From Lewinella sp. IMCC34191 (lineage in GTDB: Bacteria > Bacteroidota > Bacteroidia > Chitinophagales > Saprospiraceae): a DNA stretch of 64,000 nucleotides. The number at the start of each line of letters is the position of its first letter. Positions within the stretch are counted from its first letter, which is position 1. Shown here one piece after another: positions 16,547 to 25,594 of the stretch. The notes below the pieces were generated by a model. The model was not told where the DNA came from. It saw nothing but the letters and a program-made list of their open reading frames with translations, and searched no databases. A program made the translations under genes and the position numbers. The stretch is from the NCBI RefSeq assembly GCF_003390935.1, contig NZ_QNQZ01000009.1:62001-126000 (forward strand), given 5' to 3'.

Positions 16547-17638
16547 CTACACCCTGAAAAAGATCTTCTTGCGGTACAACACAACGCCAACCGCCAAATA
16601 GAAAAGCACCAGTACGCTAGCGTAGAGCAGACTGGAGAGCTTGGCCGGCAGAAAATCGTGTACGAAAACTTGCTGGTAGAGATAGCCATGTAAGGAGGTA
16701 TCCCCTACCGCTATACTTCCAAATATCTTGGCGAAAAAGCTGGAAAAGAAATACAGGATGAGCGCGTTTGCCCCCGCGTAGATGAATACGCGTCCCCATA
16801 CCTTATGTCGAACATCGGTCGTATAGTAGATAGCCGCCAGTAATACTAACGCCCAGCCCCCGGTAACCAGCACGAAACTGCTCGTCCACAAGGCTTTGTT
16901 GATCGGAAATACATAGCCCCATGCGTGTCCGAGCACGAGCAGTACGGTCCCGGCAAGCAGCATTCGCTTGACTTTGTCTACCCGCGGGCCGATCAGCAAC
17001 CGGCCCGTAACCACCCCGATCAGGCAGGTGACCACCGAAGGAATGGTGCTCAGCAGCCCCTCCGGATCGTAATCTTCCTTGTAGGTATGGCTCCCCAGCA
17101 CCATTTTATCCACGTACATCGCCCAGTTATACGGGTCCCGTTCGTAGGTCGGCAACACCCCCTCAACCGGCACGAAGCCCATCAGCACCCAGTACCCCAG
17201 GAGGAGCAGCACGGAGAGGGTTATAAGTGCGGCGGAGCGCAGGTGTAATGCCAGTGGCGCGGCAATGAGAAACACCAGTCCGATTCGTTGCAAGACACCC
17301 GGAAACCGGATCTCGGACCAGGCTTTTACAAAGGGCGGGTAAATCAGAAACGCCCCCAAAAACAAGCCCAGCGCGATCAGCTTGGCGCTGCGAACCAGGA
17401 TCTTCCGGTAGGTATCCCAATCCGGTTGCCGGTTCCGGTAAGCAAAGGCAATGGAACAGCCCACCAAAAACAGGAAGAAAGGAAAGATCAGGTCGGTCGG
17501 GGTATACCCATGCCACGGGGCGTGCAGGAATGGCGCATAAACGTTGCCCCAATCACCGGGATTATTGACCAGGATCATGGCGGCGATGGTCAATCCCCGC
17601 AATAAATCAACCGATATAACGCGCTCCTGCCGTGCCAT
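16547..17638 (-). CDS. NagX/DUF5009-type membrane acyltransferase-like protein
   Basis: 363 residues with about ten hydrophobic helices. The N-terminus RVISVDLLRGLTIAAMILVN and the segment HGYTPTDLIFPFFLFLVG are characteristic of the heparan-alpha-glucosaminide N-acetyltransferase-like family (DUF1624/DUF5009, NagX). Bacterial members probably acetylate sugars at the inner membrane or transport amino sugars, and the activity is not well established. It follows fbp by only 4 nt and hldD before that, so it belongs to a three-gene operon. A near copy (17 of 19) of the dispersed repeat lies inside the coding region in the codons for LRSAA. Confidence 0.8.
   Translation of the reverse strand: MARQERVISVDLLRGLTIAAMILVNNPGDWGNVYAPFLHAPWHGYTPTDLIFPFFLFLVGCSIAFAYRNRQPDWDTYRKILVRSAKLIALGLFLGAFLIYPPFVKAWSEIRFPGVLQRIGLVFLIAAPLALHLRSAALITLSVLLLLGYWVLMGFVPVEGVLPTYERDPYNWAMYVDKMVLGSHTYKEDYDPEGLLSTIPSVVTCLIGVVTGRLLIGPRVDKVKRMLLAGTVLLVLGHAWGYVFPINKALWTSSFVLVTGGWALVLLAAIYYTTDVRHKVWGRVFIYAGANALILYFFSSFFAKIFGSIAVGDTSLHGYLYQQVFVHDFLPAKLSSLLYASVLVLFYLAVGVVLYRKKIFFRV
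17229..17247 (+). repeat. Near copy (17/19) of the dispersed repeat inside the NagX-like gene
   Basis: The first 16 nt match the core exactly, then two of the last three differ. It lies antisense to the gene, whose sense strand encodes HLRSAA here. Because LRSAA-type codons can generate this string in a GC-rich gene, this copy is the least certain member of the family. Confidence 0.4.
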
Positions 17639-17642
17639 TTGT

Positions 17643-18641
17643 CTACTTTAGAAAGGACATCGCTTTATCCACCATTTTGCTGCTCCCGGCAAACAGGGGA
17701 ACGCGCTGGTGAAGCTCCGTGGGTTTCAGGTCCAGGATGCGGCGGTGACCGTCCGTGGCCCGACCGCCCGCCTGTTCGAGCAGGAAGGCAACCGGGTTAC
17801 ACTCGTAGACCAGTCGAAGCTTACCATCCTCCCGCTCCGAGCTTTTGGGATACATGTAAATACCACCCTGCACCAGATTGCGGTGGATATCGCTTACCAT
17901 GCTGCCGATGTACCGACTCGTGTAGGGACGGTCCTCTTCTTCTTTCTGGCAGTACTTTATGTAGTCCTTCACCCCCTGCGGAAAGTGCACGTAGTTGCCT
18001 TCGTTGACGGAATAGACTCTACCCATCTCCGGGATCCGGATATTCGGGTGCGACAGGTAGTAGGTGCCGATGGCGGGGTTTAGGGTAAAGCCATTGACGC
18101 CATTGCCGGTGGTGTAGACCAGAATGGTAGAGGTACCGTAAATGACGTAGCCCGCGGCAACCTGCATATTACCCGGCTGAAGAAAGTCCTCCCGCGTGAC
18201 CGGCGTACCCTCGGGCGAAATGCGCCGAAAAATGCCGAAGATGGTGCCAACGGATACGCCGACGTCGATGTTGGAACTGCCGTCAAGCGGGTCCATCACG
18301 ACCACGTATTTATTGCGGTGGGCATTATTAGCGCCACTGATGGTGATGAAGTCTTCGTTCTCCTCCGAAGCGATGCCGCAGACAATGTTGCGGTTCGTGA
18401 GGGCATTGATAAAGACGTTGTTGGCAAAAACGTCCAGTTTTTTCTGCTCTTCGCCCTGCACGTTCACGTTGCCGATGGTGCCGGTGATGTCCACCAATCC
18501 CGCCTGACGGATTTCATGGTTCACGACCTTGGCGGCCAGTCGGATACAATTCAGCAAGCGAGTGAGCTCGCCGGAGGAGTACTCAAAATCTTTCTGGTTG
18601 GATATGATGAATTCGCCTAGTGTCTGCGGATGGTGTTCCAT
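17643..18641 (-). CDS. fbp: Fructose-1,6-bisphosphatase class I
   Basis: 332 residues, the usual length. It hydrolyses fructose-1,6-bisphosphate to fructose-6-phosphate, the committing step of gluconeogenesis, in the cytoplasm with Mg2+. The class I signature [20 protein letters not shown] is intact, the preceding SEENED metal-binding segment is present, and the C-terminal [17 protein letters not shown] motif is complete. It lies 24 nt after hldD and 4 nt before the NagX-like gene. Fructose-6-phosphate is the entry to sedoheptulose and heptose precursors and amino sugars, which makes the grouping sensible. Confidence 0.96.
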   Translation of the reverse strand: MEHHPQTLGEFIISNQKDFEYSSGELTRLLNCIRLAAKVVNHEIRQAGLVDITGTIGNVNVQGEEQKKLDVFANNVFINALTNRNIVCGIASEENEDFITISGANNAHRNKYVVVMDPLDGSSNIDVGVSVGTIFGIFRRISPEGTPVTREDFLQPGNMQVAAGYVIYGTSTILVYTTGNGVNGFTLNPAIGTYYLSHPNIRIPEMGRVYSVNEGNYVHFPQGVKDYIKYCQKEEEDRPYTSRYIGSMVSDIHRNLVQGGIYMYPKSSEREDGKLRLVYECNPVAFLLEQAGGRATDGHRRILDLKPTELHQRVPLFAGSSKMVDKAMSFLK

Positions 18642-18665
18642 TCGATTGATGTGATTAATAGTAAA

Positions 18666-19634
18666 TCAATAGTATTTCTGCGGCACCAGGTAGTGCCGAA
18701 CGTAATCGCTTACCCCTTCTTCCAGTGGGGTGAAGGCTTCGGAATAGCCGGCCGCGCGCAGCTTGTGCATGTCGGCCTCCGTGAAGTACTGGTAGTTGGC
18801 CCGGAGATCCTGTGGGGTATCGATGAAATGGATGTTGACCGGCTTGTCCATGGCCTCGAAGGTAGCTTCGGCCAGATCGCGAAAGGTCCGGGCCTGCCCC
18901 GTGCCCAGATTAAACAATCCCGTAGCATCGGGCTGCTCGGTCATCAGATGAATCATGACCTGACTTAGATCCTTTACATAGATAAAGTCTCTTGCCTGCG
19001 CTCCGTCGCCAATATCTTCCCGGTGGCTGCGAAACAGGTTCATCTTGCCGGTGGCCAGCACCTGCCGGTAGGTATGCCAGACTACGCTGGCCATACGTCC
19101 TTTATGATATTCGTTCGGGCCGTAGACGTTGAAAAACTTCAGTCCGTACCAGGCCGGGGGCGCGTCCTCCTGCTGGAGTGCCCAGGCATCGAAGTCGTTC
19201 TTGCTTTTACCATACTCGTTGAGCGGCTGCAGTTTATCGGGATCCGTCGAATCTGAAAACCCCTGACTACCATCCCCGTAAGTAGCGGCACTGCTGGCAT
19301 ACACCAGTGGTAGGTGGAAGGTGGCACAACGGTTCCACAGTTCCATACTGAAGTGGCGGTTCAGTCGGTCGAAGATGCGGCGGTCGGTTTCGGTGGTATC
19401 GGTGCGGGCTCCGAGGTGGTAGACGCCGGTGAGGGGCCACTGCTCCTGGTCCCATACGGTAAACAGCGTGTCGCGTTCCACTTTGACCAGGTACTCCTTC
19501 CCATCGAGATTCGGCGACTTATTCTCGTAGTGCTGGAAATCATCTACCAGGATGAGGTCCGTGATTCCCCGCTCGTTAAGCGATTGAACGAGCGCACTAC
19601 CAATAAAACCGTTGGCTCCGGTAAGAAGAAACAT
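18666..19634 (-). CDS. hldD: ADP-L-glycero-D-manno-heptose 6-epimerase
   Basis: 322 residues. It is a short-chain dehydrogenase-fold sugar-nucleotide epimerase with an N-terminal NADP-binding G-x-x-G-x-x-G motif (GANGFIG, residues 6-12). The Ser/Tyr/Lys catalytic set is in YASSAATYG and EYGKSKNDF, and the family-typical FFNVYGPNEYHKGRMASVV follows. It makes ADP-L-glycero-heptose for the LPS inner core. It is the first gene of the hldD-fbp-NagX-like operon. Other heptose genes (hldE, gmhA, gmhB) are not in the window. Confidence 0.93.
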   Translation of the reverse strand: MFLLTGANGFIGSALVQSLNERGITDLILVDDFQHYENKSPNLDGKEYLVKVERDTLFTVWDQEQWPLTGVYHLGARTDTTETDRRIFDRLNRHFSMELWNRCATFHLPLVYASSAATYGDGSQGFSDSTDPDKLQPLNEYGKSKNDFDAWALQQEDAPPAWYGLKFFNVYGPNEYHKGRMASVVWHTYRQVLATGKMNLFRSHREDIGDGAQARDFIYVKDLSQVMIHLMTEQPDATGLFNLGTGQARTFRDLAEATFEAMDKPVNIHFIDTPQDLRANYQYFTEADMHKLRAAGYSEAFTPLEEGVSDYVRHYLVPQKYY

Positions 19635-19754
19635 GTGGGTGATTTGCAGCCAAAGTACGGTATTCGAATCATCCGTGCGTCCTTTACCTACCCGCGGCCC
19701 GGACTTGTAATCGGTATCGCCGCTACAGCCCTACCTTGCGACAAAACTTACCGT

Positions 19755-20114
19755 ATGACTAAGTATAAGGTCAAGAAGAAGAGCCGCATCACCGTCGATG
19801 TCGGACTGGACGAAAGCAATATGCCGGTCGAGATGACCTGGTCAGCCAGTGATAACCCGGCCGGACAGGCACCGAAGGCCTGCAAGGCCATGCTGCTGAG
19901 CCTCTTCGACGAGCAGAGCAAGGAAACCCTGAAGATCGACTTATGGACCAAGGAGATGCAGGTGCTGGAGATGGACCGTATGTTCTACCAGACACTGCGG
20001 GGGCTGGCCGATACCTACTTCCGGGCGACTCAGAATAAGGAACTCGCTAACCAGATGCAGCAGTTTGTCTTCTACTTCGGTCAGGCCACCGGAGCGATTC
20101 CCAAGGATGAGTAA
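19755..20114 (+). CDS. gldC: Gliding motility protein GldC
   Basis: 119 residues from the ATG at 19755. The open frame runs far upstream, but that part overlaps hldD antisense and is not coding. The sequence MTKYKVKKKSRITVDVGLDE and the segments PKACKAMLLSLFDEQSKETL and MDRMFYQTLRGLADTYFRAT match GldC, a small soluble protein first found through gliding mutants of Flavobacterium johnsoniae, with no known enzymatic role. It is widespread in Bacteroidota, including non-gliding strains. Its usual partner gldB is not adjacent here. Confidence 0.85.
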   Translation: MTKYKVKKKSRITVDVGLDESNMPVEMTWSASDNPAGQAPKACKAMLLSLFDEQSKETLKIDLWTKEMQVLEMDRMFYQTLRGLADTYFRATQNKELANQMQQFVFYFGQATGAIPKDE

Positions 20115-20200
20115 ACCGCCGGGACGAAATCGATTGCGTTTTGGTCCGAGGTTTGTCCTATGTGGCTTACCTTCGGCGGCACAAAAAATGAAACCAATAC

Positions 20201-21514
20201 ATGGCAACGTACTTTGATTCAATACCCACCATCCAGTATGAGGGTCCGGAGAGTGACAACCCGATGGCCTTCAAATACTACAAGAAGGACCAGGTGGTGG
20301 CCGGCAAGACCATGGCCGAGCACTTTAAGTTTTCGATGGCGTGGTGGCATACCCTGCGCAACACCGGAGGAGACCCCTTCGGTCCCGGCACGGCCGATTA
20401 CCCATGGCTCGGCGGCACCGATCCCGTCCAGGAGGCTAAAAATGCCGCCGACGCCGGCTTCGAGATTATGGATAAGCTCGGGCTGGACTACTTCTGCTTC
20501 CACGACGTCGACCTGCTCGACGAAGCCGGAGCCGACCTGAAGACCTTCCGCAACCGCCTCGACGAGGTTTCCGACTACATCGCCGAGAAGATGGAGGCTA
20601 CGGGAAAGAAGGTCCTGTGGGGAACCGCCAACCTCTTCAGCAACCCCCGCTACATGAATGGGGCTGGAACCAATCCCGATTTCAAAGTCGTCGCCTACGC
20701 CGGAGCTCAGCTGAAATCGGCCATCGACACCACCATTAAGCTGAACGGAGAGAACTACGTCTTCTGGGGCGGTCGCGAAGGCTATATGAGCCTGCTCAAC
20801 ACCGACCTGAAGCGGGAGGTCGACCACCTCGGTCGCTTCCTCACCATGGCCCGCGACTACGCCCGTGCGCAAGGCTTTAAGGGACACTTCTTCATTGAAC
20901 CCAAGCCCTTCGAACCCAGCAAGCACCAGTACGACTTCGACAGTGCCACCGTAGCGGGCTTCCTCCGTCAGTACGACCTGCTCGACGATTTCAAACTGAA
21001 CATCGAGGTAAACCATGCCACGCTTGCTCAGCACACTTTCGAGCACGAGCTTGCCGTAGCGGCCAGCCAGGGCCTCCTCGGCAGCATCGACGCCAACCGT
21101 GGAGACTATCAGAATGGCTGGGATACCGACCAGTTCCCGACCAGCGTACAGGAATTGACCGAAGCCATGATTGTCATCCTGGAAGCCGGTGGCCTGCAGG
21201 GCGGCGGTGTGAACTTCGACGCGAAGACCCGCCGCAACTCGACCGACCTGGAAGATATCTTCCACGCGCACATCGGAGGTATGGACGTCTTTGCCCGGGC
21301 CCTGCTCGCGGCTGACCGCGTCCTGAACAAGTCCAAATTTAAGGACATGCGTCGCGAACGCTACGCTTCCTTCGACAGCGGTGACGGCCAGAAATACGAA
21401 GCCGGCAACCTAAGCCTGGAAGATCTGGCCAAGATCGGACTGGCAGGCGGCGAGCCGCCCATGACCAGCGGACGCCAGGAGCGCTACGAAAATCTGATTG
21501 CGCAGTATATTTAG
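20201..21514 (+). CDS. xylA: Xylose isomerase
   Basis: 437 residues, the length of class II xylose isomerases. It interconverts D-xylose and D-xylulose (and glucose and fructose) in the cytoplasm with two divalent metals. The TIM-barrel hallmarks are present: the catalytic His region CFHDVDL, VFWGGREGY, the metal-binding HFFIEPKPFEPSKHQYDFD, LNIEVNHATLAQHTFEHEL with Glu and His ligands, and GSIDANRGD. No xylulokinase or xylose transporter lies beside it. The next gene starts immediately after its stop codon, suggesting cotranscription. Confidence 0.97.
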   Translation: MATYFDSIPTIQYEGPESDNPMAFKYYKKDQVVAGKTMAEHFKFSMAWWHTLRNTGGDPFGPGTADYPWLGGTDPVQEAKNAADAGFEIMDKLGLDYFCFHDVDLLDEAGADLKTFRNRLDEVSDYIAEKMEATGKKVLWGTANLFSNPRYMNGAGTNPDFKVVAYAGAQLKSAIDTTIKLNGENYVFWGGREGYMSLLNTDLKREVDHLGRFLTMARDYARAQGFKGHFFIEPKPFEPSKHQYDFDSATVAGFLRQYDLLDDFKLNIEVNHATLAQHTFEHELAVAASQGLLGSIDANRGDYQNGWDTDQFPTSVQELTEAMIVILEAGGLQGGGVNFDAKTRRNSTDLEDIFHAHIGGMDVFARALLAADRVLNKSKFKDMRRERYASFDSGDGQKYEAGNLSLEDLAKIGLAGGEPPMTSGRQERYENLIAQYI

Positions 21515-21991
21515 TTGGTACTAACTGTACTGAAAGTGGTTGTATACGAGGAGCGACAGCGATTTAACGCGTGGTGGATGTCCACCCTCAATGTCGTCGT
21601 CATCGTCGCTACCGTATTCACCATTTATCGGCTATGGGACCAGGAAGTGGAGTGGATCCACTTCCTGGCACCCGCCGCCGGAATTTTAGTCGTGGTCGCA
21701 CTTACCCTGGTCACGCTGCGGACGCGGATTACAAGCGATCGCATTGAAATAGGATTTCGACCCTTCACCAACAAAGTCATTCGGCGTAGCGAAATATCCT
21801 CCGCTTACGTACGACAGTACAGTCCCCTGGCCGAATACGGTGGCTGGGGTTACCGCGTCGGCCGCCGGGGTAAAGCATACAATACCATGGGCGACCAGGG
21901 CCTGCAACTGGAACTGATGGACGGTAGCCGCATCCTTATCGGCACCCAACGGCCCCGGGAAATGGAACGCGTTCTCGAAAGTTGGCTTTAG
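21515..21991 (+). CDS. Membrane protein with two TM helices and a PH-like domain
   Basis: About 158 residues if it begins at the TTG directly after the xylA stop. An in-frame GTG at 21536 is equally possible and there is no ATG. Two membrane helices (about residues 22-40 and 48-67) precede a beta-rich C-terminal half with the pattern RTRITSDRIEIGFRPFTNKVI, typical of bacterial PH-like domain proteins. The Arg/Gly/Tyr-rich segment may be a loop. The function is unknown. It abuts xylA, but nothing in the sequence ties it to sugar metabolism. Its last 4 nt overlap the kdsA stop codon convergently. Confidence 0.65.
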   Translation: MVLTVLKVVVYEERQRFNAWWMSTLNVVVIVATVFTIYRLWDQEVEWIHFLAPAAGILVVVALTLVTLRTRITSDRIEIGFRPFTNKVIRRSEISSAYVRQYSPLAEYGGWGYRVGRRGKAYNTMGDQGLQLELMDGSRILIGTQRPREMERVLESWL

Positions 21992-22791
21992 AATTCTTTT
22001 ACGACCTGGCGTAGCGCCACCAGTTTTCGCAGTAGATCGGGCAACTGATCCAGGGGAAGCATATTGGCTGCATCGCTCTTTGCCTCCGATGGGTTGAAGT
22101 GCGTTTCCAGAAACAAGCCATCAACTCCAACGGCGACGGCCGCGCGCGCAACCGTCTCGATCATCGCCGGGCGTCCCCCGGTCACTCCACTACTCTGATT
22201 GGGCTGTTGCAGACTATGGGTACAATCCAGTATGACCGGACTACCGAATGATTGCATGGTAGGTATGCCGCGGTAATCCACCACTAAGTCTGTATAGCCA
22301 AAGGTGACGCCCCTTTCGGTCAGCCACACTTGGTCGTTCCCGCTATCGATTACCTTCTGCCGGGCATGCTGCATGGCGGATGGACTGAGAAACTGCCCCT
22401 TTTTTATGTTGACCACACGCCCGGTTTCCGCCGCGGCCTGTAGCAGGGAGGTTTGTCGGCAGAGGAAAGCGGGAATTTGCAAGACGTCCGCGTATTCGGC
22501 CGCCATAGCTGCTTCTTCGTCAGCGTGGATATCGGTCGTGGTGGGTATACCAAACTGCTCCCCTACTTTTCGTAGGATACCCAACGCCTTTTCGTCACCA
22601 ATACCGGAAAAACTATCGATGCGGCTTCGGTTGGCCTTGCGGTAGCTCCCCTTAAAGATGAGGGGAATCCGTAGTTCTTCCGTTACCTGCAGGATACGTT
22701 CGGCAATGCGGAAAGCCATGTCCTCGCCTTCGATGGCGCAGGGACCCGCGATCAAGAAGAAGTTGCCGGAATCTTGGTGTTTGAGCTGCAT
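21988..22791 (-). CDS. kdsA: 3-deoxy-8-phosphooctulonate (KDO-8-P) synthase
   Basis: 267 residues, the expected size. It condenses phosphoenolpyruvate with arabinose-5-phosphate to give KDO-8-phosphate for LPS inner core, in the cytoplasm. Seen: FLIAGPCAIE at the start, FKGSYRKANRSRIDSFSGIG, TTDIHADEEA, and the C-terminal FLETHFNPSEAKSDAANML. It follows glmM by 10 nt, so both envelope-sugar genes are likely cotranscribed. Other KDO genes (kdsB, kdsC, kdsD) are absent here. Confidence 0.95.
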   Translation of the reverse strand: MQLKHQDSGNFFLIAGPCAIEGEDMAFRIAERILQVTEELRIPLIFKGSYRKANRSRIDSFSGIGDEKALGILRKVGEQFGIPTTTDIHADEEAAMAAEYADVLQIPAFLCRQTSLLQAAAETGRVVNIKKGQFLSPSAMQHARQKVIDSGNDQVWLTERGVTFGYTDLVVDYRGIPTMQSFGSPVILDCTHSLQQPNQSSGVTGGRPAMIETVARAAVAVGVDGLFLETHFNPSEAKSDAANMLPLDQLPDLLRKLVALRQVVKEF

Positions 22792-22801
22792 GAAAGCTGA
22801 A

Positions 22802-24181
22802 TTACTGTGTCATTTCTATAAAGCGGGCTTTGACCCCGCCGGCGAGTTCCTGGGCACGGGCCTGGCTGGCCGCCTCGGCGTATACCCGCACGATGGGTTC
22901 CGTATTGGATCCGCGCAGGTGGACCCATCCGTCCGGAAAGTCAAGTTTGAGCCCGTCGATGTTTGATTTTGGAACGTCAGGATAGAGTGCTTCCATGGCG
23001 TATAGGGCCTCGGAGAGATCCAGCTCATGTTCGAGGCTGATCTTATCCTTGACCATCTCGTAGTGCGCGTACAAACCGCGCAGTTCGTTGATGGACTTCT
23101 TGCTGGTAGCCAGGTGGCTGAGGACCAGCGCGAGTCCGATCAGGCTGTCGCGGCCGTAATGCAACCGGGGATCGATGATACCGCCATTTCCTTCACCACC
23201 GATGGTCGCCTGGACCTCTTTCATCTTCGCCACCACGTTGACCTCCCCGACCGCGGAAGCGTAGTAGGGCTGACCGTGTGCCTTAGCCAAATCCGCCAGC
23301 GCCCGGCTGCTGCTCAGATTACTGACCACCGGCCCGGGTTCCAGGCCAAGCACGTAATCGGCTACCGTTACCAGGGTGTATTCCTCGCCGATCCACTGCC
23401 CCCCGGGGCCGACCAGCGCCAGGCGGTCGACGTCGGGGTCGACGGCTACGCCGAGGTCCGCACCGCTCGTCTTCACTTCAGCGATAAGGTCCTGCAGGTG
23501 GGCGGGCAGGGGTTCGGGATTGTGGGCAAACTGGCCGTTTACCGTTCCATTCATGACCGTGCATTCCACCCCGAGGGCTTCGCACAACGGCGGGATGGAT
23601 ATGGCCCCCACGCTGTTCACGGCGTCCAGTACGATCCGAAAGCCCGCATTGCGTATCGCTTCGACCTGCACCAGGGAATGATCGAGTATCGCCTCGATGT
23701 GATCCTCCAGGGCGGTAGTGTCATGCTGAATCGTTCCAAGGTCGTCGACCTCGGCGTAAGTAATATTCCCGGATTCTACCGTGTTAATGAGATCCTGCCC
23801 CGCCTCGTGGCTGATGAATTCACCCTCCGCGTTCAGCAGTTTCAGCGCATTGTATTCCTTAGGGTTATGGCTGGCGGAAAGAATGATACCGCCCCCCGCT
23901 CCCCGGGTCTTGACGGCCATTTCAACGGTAGGCGTCGTCGCGTGCCCGCAGTCGATCACATCGATGCCCATACTCTGGAGGGTCGCCGCGGTGAGTGCAG
24001 ACACCACCGCGCCGGAGGGACGCCCGTCGCGGCCGATGACGACCTTGGGGGTGGCTCCGCTCCGAAGCAACCAATCGGCATAACCCGCCACGCTGCTGAC
24101 AATGTCTTCGGGGGTAAGATTAGCCCCCGTTTTTCCTCCGATGGTACCGCGAAATCCGGAAATACTTTTAATCAGGGGCAT
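22802..24181 (-). CDS. glmM: Phosphoglucosamine mutase (phosphohexomutase family)
   Basis: 459 residues with the four-domain alpha-D-phosphohexomutase layout. The phosphoserine loop is intact (GGIILSASHNPKEYNALKLL, near residue 100), as are the Mg2+-binding loop DPDVDRLALVG, the sugar-binding EGNGGII and the phosphate-binding LRGSNTEPIVRVYAEA. It converts glucosamine-6-phosphate to glucosamine-1-phosphate for UDP-GlcNAc, although phosphomannomutase activity cannot be excluded in this family. Being upstream of kdsA fits a role in envelope precursors, and the GlmU-like enzyme at 53-54 kb would take the next step. The promoter probably lies in the divergent gap upstream, with a one-mismatch -7 element (TACCTTGG, 24213-24220). 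Confidence 0.88.
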   Translation of the reverse strand: MPLIKSISGFRGTIGGKTGANLTPEDIVSSVAGYADWLLRSGATPKVVIGRDGRPSGAVVSALTAATLQSMGIDVIDCGHATTPTVEMAVKTRGAGGGIILSASHNPKEYNALKLLNAEGEFISHEAGQDLINTVESGNITYAEVDDLGTIQHDTTALEDHIEAILDHSLVQVEAIRNAGFRIVLDAVNSVGAISIPPLCEALGVECTVMNGTVNGQFAHNPEPLPAHLQDLIAEVKTSGADLGVAVDPDVDRLALVGPGGQWIGEEYTLVTVADYVLGLEPGPVVSNLSSSRALADLAKAHGQPYYASAVGEVNVVAKMKEVQATIGGEGNGGIIDPRLHYGRDSLIGLALVLSHLATSKKSINELRGLYAHYEMVKDKISLEHELDLSEALYAMEALYPDVPKSNIDGLKLDFPDGWVHLRGSNTEPIVRVYAEAASQARAQELAGGVKARFIEMTQ

Positions 24182-24254
24182 TAGGTCGTGCTTTGGTAAG
24201 GATAAGAAGGCGCCAAGGTAGTGATAACGGCCGTGAACCGGCTACCTTTAAGCC

Positions 24255-25568
24255 ATGACACAAGCTGTAAACGACCCCCGGACACTGAACGGCTGGGCGC
24301 TCTTTGACTGGGCCAACTCCGCATTTGCCCTGGTCATTACAACCGCCATCTTCCCACCTTACTTCGAAAGCGTGGTGGACCCGGAATTCTCCGCCTTCGG
24401 TATCGGATTCACCAACAGCTCCTGGTTTGCCTACCTGATCACCTTCAGCTACCTCGTGATTGCCCTGCTATCCCCCCTCCTCAGCGGGATCGCCGATGCC
24501 GGGGGCCGGCGTAAGTTCTTCCTGCAAGTGTTTACCACCATGGGCGGACTGGGCTGCCTGAGCCTGTTCTTTTTCACGGGTATGGAGACGATGTGGATCG
24601 GTAGCCTCGGCTTTGTCATCGGTTTAATTGGTTTCGCCGGAGGATTGGTCTTTTATAATAGCTTCCTGCCCGTCATCGCCACCGAAGATCGCTTTGATCG
24701 CTTGAGCGCCCGGGGCTTTGCCATGGGGTACATTGGAAGTGTCCTGTTACTGATCCTCAATTTGGCCATGGTCCAAAAGCCCGGCTGGTTTGGCCTGCCC
24801 GAAGAGGGTACGCTGGCCGTACGCATGGCCTTTGTTACCGTGGGCATCTGGTGGCTGGTCTTCGCCTACATTTCCCTTTCCCGTCTTCCGGATGATGTAC
24901 GCAAGGCGAATTCGGGAGTGGGAGACATGGCCGCAAGGGGATGGCAGGAGCTAACCGACGTATGGCGCCGCCTGACGGATTACCCCGATGCCAAACAGTT
25001 CCTTATTGCCTTCTTCTGCTACTCCGCAGGGGTCCAAACCATCATCTTCCTGGCCAGCATCTTTGCTAAAAAAGAGCTCAATTTTGAGACGGCGGAATTG
25101 ATCGTTGTCGTGTTGATTTTGCAGATCGTGGCCATTGCGGGAGCCTACCTCGCCGCCAAGATCAGCGAAGTGAAGGGAAATAAATTTGCCCTGTACGTCG
25201 AGCTCGTAATCTGGACCGCTATCTGCGTGCTGGCCTACTTCGTCACCGATAAACTGCAATTTTACTTTATTGCCGGTGGCGTCGGGCTGGTTATGGGCGG
25301 GGTACAGTCGCTCAGCCGGTCCACCTACGCCAAGGTCATTCCGCCCGACGTGGATGCGGGTGGCCGACGAATGGACACCACCTCCTGGTTCAGCTTCTAC
25401 GACGTGCTCGAGAAAGTTGCGATCGTCCTGGGCACCTTCATCTTCGGCTTTCTCGACGCGCTCACCGGCAGCATGCGATTGAGCGTGCTCATCCTGGCCG
25501 TTTTCTTCATTGCCGGCATGCTGTTTCTGTCTCGCTTCCAGCTAAAGCCAGGCCGCATGCAAACCTGA
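24255..25568 (+). CDS. MFS transporter, UMF1 (Atg22-like) family
   Basis: 437 residues with about 12 membrane helices. The N-terminus WALFDWANSAFALVITTAIFPPYF and the segment ADAGGRRKFFLQVFTTMGGLG identify the UMF1 branch of the major facilitator superfamily, related to yeast vacuolar amino-acid exporter Atg22. The substrate of bacterial members is not known. A near-consensus -7 element (TACCTTTA, 24243-24250) ends only 4 nt before the ATG, so the mRNA may be nearly leaderless. A Rossmann-fold gene follows after 26 nt and is probably cotranscribed. Confidence 0.88.
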   Translation: MTQAVNDPRTLNGWALFDWANSAFALVITTAIFPPYFESVVDPEFSAFGIGFTNSSWFAYLITFSYLVIALLSPLLSGIADAGGRRKFFLQVFTTMGGLGCLSLFFFTGMETMWIGSLGFVIGLIGFAGGLVFYNSFLPVIATEDRFDRLSARGFAMGYIGSVLLLILNLAMVQKPGWFGLPEEGTLAVRMAFVTVGIWWLVFAYISLSRLPDDVRKANSGVGDMAARGWQELTDVWRRLTDYPDAKQFLIAFFCYSAGVQTIIFLASIFAKKELNFETAELIVVVLILQIVAIAGAYLAAKISEVKGNKFALYVELVIWTAICVLAYFVTDKLQFYFIAGGVGLVMGGVQSLSRSTYAKVIPPDVDAGGRRMDTTSWFSFYDVLEKVAIVLGTFIFGFLDALTGSMRLSVLILAVFFIAGMLFLSRFQLKPGRMQT

Positions 25569-25594
25569 TCTCAACCCACCGGTTTAGGTCAGTC

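Noticed and set aside
20219-21271. 350-residue open frame antisense to xylA
   Set aside because: xylA is unmistakable. The open reverse frame follows from its GC-rich codon use.
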